Source: Leuctra nigra (lineage: Eukaryota; Arthropoda; Insecta; Plecoptera; Leuctridae). Taken from it: 64,000 bases of DNA. Location of the stretch: contig CAKOGZ010000083.1 in assembly GCA_934045905.1 (NCBI GenBank), positions 887,001 to 951,000 of the forward strand, read 5' to 3'. The notes beneath the pieces were generated by a model. The model saw only the letters and a list, made by a program, of their open reading frames with translations. It was not told the origin of the DNA and searched no databases. Made by a program: the position numbers and the translations under genes. Positions 1 to 10,516 of the stretch are shown one piece after another. The stretch's first letter is position 1. The number at the start of each line of letters is the position of its first letter.

Positions 1-156
1 AAAAAATGGATGAAAATCTATCGGGGGTCGACCCATCAGCTTCTGAATAACATAAACAGTTAATTCCGGCGAATCGGAGAGTCTGACACAAAAAAGTGTT
101 TCTGCACTTTTTAAGCCTCTCACCATCTACTATATAGGGTAACGTTGTCAACTCTC

Positions 157-190
157 TTAGAGTAATAGATTCGTCACAAAGTAGGAAACA
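157..190 (+). other. Block shared almost unchanged by alpha and beta
   Basis: From AGAGTAATAGATTCG through TCACAAAGTAGGAAAC the two monomer classes are identical, although they differ heavily elsewhere. Within it TTCGTCACAAAGTAGG (170-185) has a partial resemblance to the CENP-B box pattern TTCG-N4-A-N2-CGGG, failing in the last four bases. Rare changes are AATAAATTCG in several betas and AAAGAAGG at about 34893, 38132 and 39180. Confidence 0.55.
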
Positions 191-398
191 AATAAAAAAA
201 TATCAATATGAGCTACTTCTTAAGTGGCACCCCCCTATTTTTATCGAATTTTCTTGAAGCCTACACAACGTTATGCCGAGAAATGAAATAAAACACTTTT
301 CGAAAATAATAGGCTTAACATTAACATGTAAAAAAAAATCTCCCCTCTGCCTCCTGGAGTCGCCCGACGTTGCCCGGTCAGATAATTTTATAATAAAG

Positions 399-417
399 TT
401 AGGTTAGGGTAGGTTAG
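399..417 (+). repeat. Degenerate TTAGG telomere-like stretch in beta
   Basis: The stretch reads TTAGG, TTAGGG, TAGG, TTAG in direct succession and is repeated in most betas of the window. Alphas carry a shorter, interrupted version (TTAGGTTAATACAGGTTAG; TAAGGTTAATACAGG in some). TTAGG is the canonical telomere repeat of many arthropods. The motif here is too short and degenerate to be a telomere. Confidence 0.6.
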
Positions 418-438
418 CGAAGCGAGCGAAGCGAGCGT
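416..438 (+). repeat. GCGAAGCGA minisatellite inside beta (two copies)
   Basis: A 9-bp unit GCGAAGCGA followed by GCG occurs twice in most betas and once in every alpha. Three copies occur in the betas at about 15592, 50190 (middle copy changed to GCGAAGCAA), 52868 and 63345. The copy-number change explains the 9-bp longer units in those places. Confidence 0.85.
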
Positions 439-930
439 AGCTGACCCTTAACAAGCTTTAACCTACAGTGACAAAAAATTGATGAAAACCTATCAGGATT
501 GTGCCCTTCTGCTTCTGAAGGACATAAACTAAGAAATGGGGCGTATCGGAGCGTCTGACAGAAAAAAGTGTTTCTGCACTTTTTAAGCCTCTCTCCATCA
601 TCTATATGGTGTATCATTTTCAGCTCTCTAAGAGTAATAGATTCGTCACAAAGTAGGAAACAAACAAAACTTTTTCAATATGACCTACTTCTAAAGTGGC
701 AACCCCCTGTTTTTATCGAATTTTCTTGATGCCTACACAACGATATGCCGAGAAATGTAATAAAACACTTTTCGCAAAAAAATAGGCTTATAAATAAAAT
801 TATAAAAAAGAACCCCACTCTGCCCCCTTGGAGTCGCCCGACGCTGCCCTGTCAGATTATTATATAATAAAGTTAGGTTAATACAGGTTAGCGAAGCGAG
901 CGTAGCTGACTCATCACAAGCTTTAACCTC

Positions 931-1039
931 CATTGACTAAAAAATGGATGAAAACCTAGGAAATGAGGAAAATCTAAGGAACATTGTTAATTGTTACATT
1001 GTTACCTTTGTAGGCTAACCTACATTGTTGGTCAATATA
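931..1039 (+). repeat. Alpha-specific 109-bp segment bounded by direct repeats
   Basis: CATTGACTAAAAAATGGATG begins at 931 and recurs as CATTGACAAAAAAATGGATG at 1040, so the 109 bp starting at one repeat and ending before the other is the extra block that makes alpha longer than beta. Beta has a single CAGTGACAAAAAATTGATGA at the homologous place. The segment contains ACATTGTT three times and the inverted pair TGTAGG/CCTACA (1009-1014 and 1019-1024, 4-nt loop). It could be an insertion with a large direct duplication or an unequal-crossover product; beta could instead have lost it. Confidence 0.85.
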
Positions 1040-1137
1040 CATTGACAAAAAAATGGATGAAAATCTATCGGGGGTCGACCCATCAGCTTCTGAATAACAT
1101 GAACAGTTAATTCCGGCGAATCGGAGAGTCTGACACA

Positions 1138-1159
1138 AAAAAGTGTTTCTGCACTTTTT
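1138..1159 (+). other. Perfect 8-bp-stem hairpin in alpha
   Basis: AAAAAGTG, a six-base loop TTTCTG, then CACTTTTT. The same hairpin is present in nearly every alpha and in many betas (for example 563-584). Some copies break the stem: CACATTTTAA in several betas (about 6493, 15763, 18433), CTGGACTTTT (about 47678, 57693, 60833) and CTGCGGTTTTT (about 51402). The frequent breaks argue against a strict functional requirement. Confidence 0.7.
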
Positions 1160-2404
1160 AAGCCTCTCACCATCTACTATATAGGGTAACGTTGTCAACT
1201 CTCTTAGAGTAATAGATTCGTCACAAAGTAGGAAACAAATAAAAAAATATCAATATGAGCTACTTCTAAAGTGGCACCCCCCTATTTTTATCGAATTTTC
1301 TTGAAGCCTACACAACGTTATGCCGAGAAATGAAATAAAACACTTTTCGAAAAAAAATAGGCTTATAAATAAAATTATAAAAAAGAACCCCACTCTGCCC
1401 CCTTGGAGTCGCCCGACGCTGCCCTGTCAGATTATTATATAATAAAGTTAGGTTAATACAGGTTAGCGAAGCGAGCGTAGCTGACTCATCACAAGCTTTA
1501 ACCTCCATTGACTAAAAAATGGATGAAAACCTAGGAAATGAGGAAAATCTAAGGAACATTGTTAATTGTTACATTGTTACCTTTGTAGGCTAACCTACAT
1601 TGTTGGTCAATATACATTGACAAAAAAATGGATGAAAATCTATCGGGGGTCGACCCATCAGCTTCTGAATAACATAAACAGTTAATTCCGGCGAATCGGA
1701 GAGTCTGACACAAAAAAGTGTTTCTGCACTTTTTAAGCCTCTCACCATCTACTATATAGGGTAACGTTGTCAACTCTCTTAGAGTAATAGATTCGTCACA
1801 AAGTAGGAAACAAATAAAAAAATATCAATATGAGCTACTTCTTAAGTGGCACCCCCCTATTTTTATCGAATTTTCTTGAAGCCTACACAACGTTATGCCA
1901 AGAAATGAAATAAAACACTTTTCGAAAATAATAGGCTTAACATTAACATGTAAAAAAAAATCTCCCCTCTGCCTCCTGGAGTCGCCCGACGTTGCCCGGT
2001 CAGATAATTTTATAATAAAGTTAGGTTAGGGTAGGTTAGCGAAGCGAGCGAAGCGAGCGTAGCTGACCCTTAACAAGCTTTAACCTACAGTGACAAAAAA
2101 TTGATGAAAACCTATCAGGATTGTGCCCTTCTGCTTCTGAAGGACATAAACTAAGAAATGGGGCGTATCGGAGCGTCTGACAGAAAAAAGTGTTTCTGCA
2201 CTTTTTAAGCCTCTCTCCATCATCTATATGGTGTATCATTTTCAGCTCTCTAAGAGTAATAGATTCGTCACAAAGTAGGAAACAAACAAAACTTTTTCAA
2301 TATGACCTACTTCTAAAGTGGCACCCCCCTGTTTTTATCGAATTTTCTTGATGCCTACACAACGTTATGCCGAGAAATGTAATAAAACACTTTTCGCAAA
2401 AAAA

Positions 2405-4027
2405 TAGGCTTATAAATAAAATTATAAAAAAGAACCCCACTCTGCCCCCTTGGAGTCGCCCGACGCTGCCCTGTCAGATTATTATATAATAAAGTTAGGT
2501 TAATACAGGTTAGCGAAGCGAGCGTAGCTGACTCATCACAAGCTTTAACCTCCATTGACTAAAAAATGGATGAAAACCTAGGAAATGAGGAAAATCTAAG
2601 GAACATTGTTAATTGTTACATTGTTACCTTTGTAGGCTAACCTACATTATTGGTCAATATACATTGACAAAAAAATGGATGAAAATCTATCGGGGGTCGA
2701 CCCATCAGCTTCTGAATAACATGAACAGTTAATTCCGGCGAATCGGAGAGTCTGACATAAAAAAATGTTTCTGCACTTTTTAAGCCTCTCACCATCTACT
2801 ATATAGGGTAACGTTGTCAACTCTCTTAGAGTAATAGATTCGTCACAAAGTAGGAAACAAATAAAAAAATATCAATATGAGCTACTTCTAAAGTGGCACC
2901 CCCCTATTTTTATCGAATTTTCTTGAAGCCTACACAACGTTATGCCGAGAAATGAAATAAAACACTTTTCGAAAAAAAATAGGCTTATAAATAAAATTAT
3001 AAAAAAGAACCCCACTCTGCCCCCTTGGAGTCGCCCGACGCTGCCCTGTCAGATTATTATGTAATAAAGTTAGGTTAATACAGGTTAGCGAAGCGAGCGT
3101 AGCTGACTCATCACAAGCTTTAACCTCCATTGACTAAAAAATGGATGAAAACCTAGGAAATGAGGAAAATCTAAGGAACATTGTTAATTGTTACATTGTT
3201 ACCTTTGTAGGCTAACCTACATTGTTGGTCAATATACATTGACAAAAAAATGGATGAAAATCTATCGGGGGTCGACCCATCAGCTTCTGAATAACATAAA
3301 CAGTTAATTCCGGCGAATCGGAGAGTCTGACACAAAAAAGTGTTTCTGCACTTTTTAAGCCTCTCACCATCTACTATATAGGGTAACGTTGTCAACTCTC
3401 TTAGAGTAATAGATTCGTCACAAAGTAGGAAACAAATAAAAAAATATCAATATGAGCTACTTCTTAAGTGGCACCCCCCTATTTTTATCGAATTTTCTTG
3501 AAGCCTACACAACGTTATGCCGAGAAATGAAATAAAACACTTTTCGAAAATAATAGGCTTAACATTAACATGTAAAAAAAAATCTCCCCTCTGCCTCCTG
3601 GAGTCGCCCGACGTTGCCCGGTCAGATAATTTTATAATAAAGTTAGGTTAGGGTAGGTTAGCGAAGCGAGCGAAGCGAGCGTAGCTGACCCTTAACAAGC
3701 TTTAACCTACAGTGACAAAAAATTGATGAAAACCTATCAGGATTGTGCCCTTCTGCTTCTGAAGGACATAAACTAAGAAATGGGGCGTATCGGAGCGTCT
3801 GACAGAAAAAAGTGTTTCTGCACTTTTTAAGCCTCTCTCCATCATCTATATGGTGTATCATTTTCAGCTCTCTAAGAGTAATAGATTCGTCACAAAGTAG
3901 GAAACAAACAAAACTTTTTCAATATGACCTACTTCTAAAGTGGCACCCCCCTGTTTTTATCGAATTTTCTTGATGCCTACACAACGTTATGCCGAGAAAT
4001 GTAATAAAACACTTTTCGCAAAAAAAA
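2405..4027 (+). repeat. Unit 2: alpha2-beta (1623 bp)
   Basis: Alphas start at 2405 and 2980, beta at 3554. Private changes are CATTATTGGTC (about 2646), AAAAAATGTTTCTG (about 2760) and TTATGTAATAA (about 3057). One extra A lies in the A-run before the next unit. Confidence 0.93.
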
Positions 4028-5649
4028 TAGGCTTATAAATAAAATTATAAAAAAGAACCCCACTCTGCCCCCTTGGAGTCGCCCGACGCTGCCCTGTCAG
4101 ATTATTATATAATAAAGTTAGGTTAATACAGGTTAGCGAAGCGAGCGTAGCTGACTCATCACAAGCTTTAACCTCCATTGACTAAAAAATGGATGAAAAC
4201 CTAGGAAATGAGGAAAATCTAAGGAACATTGTTAATTGTTACATTGTTACCTTTGTAGGCTAACCTACATTGTTGGTCAATATACATTGACAAAAAAATG
4301 GATGAAAATCTATCGGGGGTCGACCCATCAGCTTCTGAATAACATGAACAGTTAATTCCGGCGAATCGGAGAGTCTGACACAAAAAAGTGTTTCTGCACT
4401 TTTTAAGCCTCTCACCATCTACTATATAGGGTAACGTTGTCAACTCTCTTAGAGTAATAGATTCGTCACAAAGTAGGAAACAAATAAAAAAATATCAATA
4501 TGAGCTACTTCTAAAGTGGCACCCCCCTATTTTTATCGAATTTTCTTGAAGCCTACACAACGTTATGCCGAGAAATGAAATAAAACACTTTTCGAAAAAA
4601 AATAGGCTTATAAATAAAATTATAAAAAAGAACCCCACTCTGCCCCCTTGGAGTCGCCCGACGCTGCCCTGTCAGATTATTATATAATAAAGTTAGGTTA
4701 ATACAGGTTAGCGAAGCGAGCGTAGCTGACTCATCACAAGCTTTAACCTCCATTGACTAAAAAATGGATGAAAACCTAGGAAATGAGGAAAATCTAAGGA
4801 ACATTGTTAATTGTTACATTGTTACCTTTGTAGGCTAACCTACATTGTTGGTCAATATACATTGACAAAAAAATGGATGAAAATCTATCGGGGGTCGACC
4901 CATCAGCTTCTGAATAACATAAACAGTTAATTCCGGCGAATCGGAGAGTCTGACACAAAAAAGTGTTTCTGCACTTTTTAAGCCTCTCACCATCTACTAT
5001 ATAGGGTAACGTTGTCAACTCTCTTAGAGTAATAGATTCGTCACAAAGTAGGAAACAAATAAAAAAATATCAATATGAGCTACTTCTTAAGTGGCACCCC
5101 CCTATTTTTATCGAATTTTCTTGAAGCCTACACAACGTTATGCCGAGAAATGAAATAAAACACTTTTCGAAAATAATAGGCTTAACATTAACATGTAAAA
5201 AAAAATCTCCCCTCTGCCTCCTGGAGTCGCCCGACGTTGCCCGGTCAGATAATTTTATAATAAAGTTAGGTTAGGGTAGGTTAGCGAAGCGAGCGAAGCG
5301 AGCGTAGCTGACCCTTAACAAGCTTTAACCTACAGTGACAAAAAATTGATGAAAACCTATCAGGATTGTGCCCTTCTGCTTCTGAAGGACATAAACTAAG
5401 AAATGGGGCGTATCGGAGCGTCTGACAGAAAAAAGTGTTTCTGCACTTTTTAAACCTCTCTCCATCATCTATATGGTGTATCATTTTCAGCTCTCTAAGA
5501 GTAATAGATTCGTCACAAAGTAGGAAACAAACAAAACTTTTTCAATATGACCTACTTCTAAAGTGGCACCCCCCTGTTTTTATCGAATTTTCTTGATGCC
5601 TACACAACGATATGCCGAGAAATGTAATAAAACACTTTTCGCAAAAAAA
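4028..5649 (+). repeat. Unit 3: alpha2-beta (1622 bp)
   Basis: Alphas start at 4028 and 4603, beta at 5177. The beta has TTTTTAAACCTCTC and ACAACGATATGCC. The beta starting at 14439 shares both, which marks a duplication at a 9262-bp offset. Confidence 0.93.
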
Positions 5650-6696
5650 TAGGCTTATAAATAAAATTATAAAAAAGAACCCCACTCTGCCCCCTTGGAG
5701 TCGCCCGACGCTGCCCTGTCAGATTATTATATAATAAAGTTAGGTTAATACAGGTTAGCGAAGCGAGCGTAGCTGACTCATCACAAGCTTTAACCTCCAT
5801 TGACTAAAAAATGGATGAAAACCTAGGAAATGAGGAAAATCTAAGGAACATTGTTAATTGTTACATTGTTACCTTTGTAGGCTAACCTACATTGTTGGTC
5901 AATATACATTGACAAAAAAATGGATGAAAATCTATCGGGGGTCGACCTATCAGCTTCTGAATAACATGAACAGTTAATTCCGGCGAATCGGAGAGTCTGA
6001 CACAAAAAAGTGTTTCTGCACTTTTTAAGCCTCTCACCATCTACTATATAGGGTAACGTTGTCAACTCTCTTAGAGTAATAGATTCGTCACAAAGTAGGA
6101 AACAAATAAAAAAATATCAATATGAGCTACTTCTTAAGTGGCACCCCCCTATTTTTATCGAATTTTCTTGAAGCCTACACAACGTTATGCCGAGAAATGA
6201 AATAAAACACTTTTCGAAAATAATAGGCTTAACATTAACATGTAAAAAAAAATCTCCCCTCTGCCTCCTGGAGTCGCCCGATGTTGCCCGGTCAGATAAT
6301 TTTATAATAAAGTTAGGTTAGGGTAGGTTAGCGAAGCGAGCGAAGCGAGCGTAGCTAACCCTTAACAAGCTTTAACCTACAGTGACAAAAAATTGATGAA
6401 AACCTATCAGGATTGTGCCCTTCTGCTTCTGAAGGACATAAACTAAGAAATGCGGCGTATCGGAGCGTCTGACAGAAAAAAGTGTTTCTGCACATTTTAA
6501 GCCTCTCTCCATCAACTATATGGTGTATCATTTTCAGCTCTCTAAGAGTAATAAATTCGTCACAAAGTAGGAAACAAACAAAACTTTTTCAATATGACCT
6601 ACTTCTAAAGTGGCACCCCCCTGTTTTTATCGAATTTTCTTGATGCCTACACAACGTTATGCCGAGAAATGTAATAAAACACTTTTCGAAAAAAAA
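5650..6696 (+). repeat. Unit 4: alpha-beta (1047 bp)
   Basis: Alpha starts at 5650 and beta at 6224. The single alpha combines CATGAACAG (first-alpha type) with CTTCTTAAG (last-alpha type), so it looks like a fusion of the two alphas of an alpha2-beta unit that lost one monomer. The beta belongs to the AAATGCGGCG / CACATTTTAAG / CATCAACTATATGG subtype. Confidence 0.92.
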
Positions 6697-8318
6697 TAGG
6701 CTTATAAATAAAATTATAAAAAAGAACCCCACTCTGCCCCCTTGGAGTCGCCCGACGCTGCCCTGTCAGATTATTATATAATAAAGTTAGGTTAATACAG
6801 GTTAGCGAAGCGAGCGTAGCTGACTCATCACAAGCTTTAACCTCCATTGACTAAAAAATGGATGAAAACCTAGGAAATGAGGAAAATCTAAGGAACATTG
6901 TTAATTGTTACATTGTTAACTTTGTAGGCTAACCTACATTGTTGGTCAATATACATTGACAAAAAAATGGATGAAAATCTATCGGGGGTCGACCCATCAG
7001 CTTCTGAATAACATGAACAGTTAATTCCGGCGAATCGGAGAGTCTGACATAAAAAAGTGTTTCTGCACTTTTTAAGCCTCTCACCATCTACTATATAGGG
7101 TAACGTTGTCAACTCTCTTAGAGTAATAGATTCGTCACAAAGTAGGAAACAAATAAAAAAATATCAATATGAGCTACTTCTAAAGTGGCACCCCCCTATT
7201 TTTATCGAATTTTCTTGAAGCCTACACAACGTTATGCCGAGAAATGAAATAAAACACTTTTCGAAAATAATAGGCTTATAAATAAAATTATAAAAAAGAA
7301 CCCCACTCTGCCCCCTTGGAGTCGCCCGACGCTGCCCTGTCAGATTATTATATAATAAAGTAAGGTTAATACAGGTTAGCGAAGCGAGCGTAGCTGACTC
7401 ATCACAAGCTTTAACCTCCATTGACTAAAAAATGGATGAAAACCTAGGAAATGAGGAAAATCTAAGGAACATTGTTAATTGTTACATTGTTACCTTTGTA
7501 GGCTAACCTACATTGTTGGTCAATATACATTGACAAAAAAATGGATGAAAATCTATCGGGGGTCGACCCATCAGCTTCTGAATAACATAAACAGTTAATT
7601 CCGGCGAATCGGAGAGTCTGACACAAAAAAGTGTTTCTGCACTTTTTAAGCCTCTCACCATCTACTATATAGGGTAACGTTGTCAACTCTCTTAGAGTAA
7701 TAGATTCGTCACAAAGTAGGAAACAAATAAAAAAATATCAATATGAGCTACTTCTTAAGTGGCACCCCCCTATTTTTATCGAATTTTCTTGAAGCCTACA
7801 CAACGTTATGCCGAGAAATGAAATAAAACACTTTTCGAAAATAATAGGCTTAACATTAACATGTAAAAAAAAATCTCCCCTCTGCCTCCTGGAGTCGCCC
7901 GACGTTGCCCGGTCAGATAATTTTATAATAAAGTTAGGTTAGGGTAGGTTAGCGAAGCGAGCGAAGCGAGCGTAGCTGACCCTTAACAAGCTTTAACCTA
8001 CAGTGACAAAAAATTGATGAAAACCTATCAGGATTGTGCCCTTCTGCTTCTGAAGGACATAAACTAAGAAATGGGGCGTATCGGAGCGTCTGACAGAAAA
8101 AAGTGTTTCTGCACTTTTTAGGCCTCTCTCCATCATCTATATGGTGTATCATTTTCAGCTCTCTAAGAGTAATAGATTCGTCACAAAGTAGGAAACAAAC
8201 AAAACTTTTTCAATATGACCTACTTCTAAAGTGGCACCCCCCTGTTTTTATCGAATTTTCTTGATGCCTACACAACGTTATGCCGAGAAATGTAATAAAA
8301 CACTTTTCGCAAAAAAAA
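6697..8318 (+). repeat. Unit 5: alpha2-beta (1622 bp)
   Basis: Alphas start at 6697 and 7271, beta at 7845. The first alpha has GTTAACTTTGTAGG instead of GTTACCTTTG, and the second has GTAAGGTTAATACAGG. Both also mark the units at 15968, 18636, 22926 and 27215. Confidence 0.93.
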
Positions 8319-10516
8319 TAGGCTTATAAATAAAATTATAAAAAAGAACCCCACTCTGCCCCCTTGGAGTCGCCCGACGCTGCCCTGTCAGATTATTATA
8401 TAATAAAGTTAGGTTAATACAGGTTAGCGAAGCGAGCGTAGCTGACTCATCACAAGCTTTAACCTCCATTGACTAAAAAATGGATGAAAACCTAGGAAAT
8501 GAGGAAAATCTAAGGAACATTGTTAATTGTTACATTGTTACCTTTGTAGGCTAACCTACATTGTTGGTCAATATACATTGACAAAAAAATGGATGAAAAT
8601 CTATCGGGGGTCGACCCATCAGCTTCTGAATAACATGAACAGTTAATTCCGGCGAATCGGAGAGTCTGACACAAAAAAGTGTTTCTGCACTTTTTAAGCC
8701 TCTCACCATCTACTATATAGGGTAACGTTGTCAACTCTCTTAGAGTAATAGATTCGTCACAAAGTAGGAAACAAATAAAAAAATATCAATATGAGCTACT
8801 TCTAAAGTGGCACCCCCCTATTTTTATCGAATTTTCTTGAAGCCTACACAACGTTATGCCGAGAAATGAAATAAAACACTTTTCGAAAAAAAATAGGCTT
8901 ATAAATAAAATTATAAAAAAGAACCCCACTCTGCCCCCTTGGAGTCGCCCGACGCTGCCCTGTCAGATTATTATATAATAAAGTTAGGTTAATACAGGTT
9001 AGCGAAGCGAGCGTAGCTGACTCATCACAAGCTTTAACCTCCATTGACTAAAAAATGGATGAAAACCTAGGAAATGAGGAAAATCTAAGGAACATTGTTA
9101 ATTGTTACATTGTTACCTTTGTAGGCTAACCTACATTGTTGGTCAATATACATTGACAAAAAAATGGATGAAAATCTATCGGGGGTCGACCCATCAGCTT
9201 CTGAATAACATGAACAGTTAATTCCGGCGAATCGGAGAGTCTGACACAAAAAAGTGTTTCTGCACTTTTTAAGCCTCTCACCATCTACTATATAGGGTAA
9301 CGTTGTCAACTCTCTTAGAGTAATAGATTCGTCACAAAGTAGGAAACAAATAAAAAAATATCAATATGAGCTACTTCTAAAGTGGCACCCCCCTATTTTT
9401 ATCGAATTTTCTTGAAGCCTACACAACGTTATGCCGAGAAATGAAATAAAACACTTTTCGAAAAAAAATAGGCTTATAAATAAAATTATAAAAAAGAACC
9501 CCACTCTGCCCCCTTGGAGTCGCCCGACGCTGCCCTGTCAGATTATTATATAATAAAGTTAGGTTAATACAGGTTAGCGAAGCGAGCGTAGCTGACTCAT
9601 CACAAGCTTTAACCTCCATTGACTAAAAAATGGATGAAAACCTAGGAAATGAGGAAAATCTAAGGAACATTGTTAATTGTTACATTGTTACCTTTGTAGG
9701 CTAACCTACATTGTTGGTCAATATACATTGACAAAAAAATGGATGAAAATCTATCGGGGGTCGACCCATCAGCTTCTGAATAACATAAACAGTTAATTCC
9801 GGCGAATCGGAGAGTCTGACACAAAAAAGTGTTTCTGCACTTTTTAAGCCTCTCACCATCTACTATATAGGGTAACGCTGTCAACTCTCTTAGAGTAATA
9901 GATTCGTCACAAAGTAGGAAACAAATAAAAAAATATCAATATGAGCTACTTCTTAAGTGGCACCCCCCTATTTTTATCGAATTTTCTTGAAGCCTACACA
10001 ACGTTATGCCGAGAAATGAAATAAAAAACTTTTCGAAAATAATAGGCTTAACATTAACATGTAAAAAAAAATCTCCCCTCTGCCTCCTGGAGTCGCCCGA
10101 CGTTGCCCGGTCAGATAATTTTATAATAAAGTTAGGTTAGGGTAGGTTAGCGAAGCGAGCGAAGCGAGCGTAGCTGACCCTTAACAAGCTTTAACCTACA
10201 GTGACAAAAAATTGATGAAAACCTATCAGGATTGTGCCCTTCTGCTTCTGAAGGACATAAACTAAGAAATGGGGCGTATCGGAGCGTCTGACAGAAAAAA
10301 GTGTTTCTGCACTTTTTAGGCCTCTCTCCATCATCTATATGGTGTATCATTTTCAGCTCTCTAAGAGTAATAGATTCGTCACAAAGTAGGAAACAAACAA
10401 AACTTTTTCAATATGACCTACTTCTAAAGTGGCACCCCCCTGTTTTTATCGAATTTTCTTGATGCCTACACAACGTTATGCCGAGAAATGTAATAAAACA
10501 CTTTTCGCAAAAAAAA
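8319..10516 (+). repeat. Unit 6: alpha3-beta (2198 bp), first of three
   Basis: Alphas start at 8319, 8894 and 9469, beta at 10043. The beta has TTTTTAGGCCTCTC, as does the preceding beta at 7845. A private AATAAAAAACTTTTCG occurs at about 10020 and recurs in unit 19. Confidence 0.93.

Larger units (their letters stand above)
1..782 (+). repeat. Partial alpha plus beta at left window edge
   Basis: Bases 1-309 are the 3' part of an alpha cut by the window start, carrying the pre-beta markers CATAAACAG and CTTCTTAAGTGG. Beta is 310-782. It carries ACAACGATATGCC (about 738), shared with the betas ending at 5649 and 14911. Confidence 0.92.
310..782 (+). repeat. Beta monomer, reference copy
   Basis: Reference 473-bp beta. 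It starts TAGGCTTAACATTAAC and has CTCCCCTCTGCCTCCTGG where alpha has CCCCACTCTGCCCCCTTGG. It carries the longer telomere-like stretch (399-417) and two copies of GCGAAGCGA. It lacks the 109-bp alpha segment. It also has GGATTGTGCCCTTCTGC instead of alpha's CGGGGGTCGACCCATC, so it lacks the GTCGAC site. The second half parallels alpha closely, with CTCTCCATCATCTATATGG replacing CTCACCATCTACTATATAGG. Shared block order indicates common ancestry with alpha. Confidence 0.93.
783..1357 (+). repeat. Alpha monomer, reference copy
   Basis: Reference 575-bp alpha. In order it holds: an A-run and TAGGCTTATAAATAA start; a C-rich GAACCCCACTCTGCCCCC block; a TTAGG-like stretch and one GCGAAGCGA; CAAGCTTTAACC; the alpha-specific 109-bp segment (931-1039); a 10-bp palindrome GGGTCGACCC (1072-1081); a hairpin (1138-1159); the conserved ATTCGTCACAAAG block; and ACAACGTTATGCCGAG at the end. 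The start point is a convention. Strand is the direction as given, because no transcript defines a sense strand. Confidence 0.93.
783..2404 (+). repeat. Unit 1: alpha2-beta (1622 bp)
   Basis: Alphas start at 783 and 1358, beta at 1932. The first alpha has CATGAACAG and CTTCTAAAG. The second has CATAAACAG and CTTCTTAAG, the marker pair of the alpha that precedes beta in the left half of the array. Confidence 0.93.

Noticed and set aside
157..190. A functional CENP-B box
   Set aside because: The essential CGGG part is replaced by GTAG, so I kept only the conservation as an observation.
399..417. A true telomere tract
   Set aside because: Only about four degenerate units per monomer, embedded in non-telomeric sequence and not extended anywhere in the window.
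1009..1024. TGTAGG-CTAA-CCTACA hairpin in alpha as a regulatory element
   Set aside because: The stem is short, and it is broken by CTAACCTTCATTG in many right-half copies, so there is no sign of constraint.
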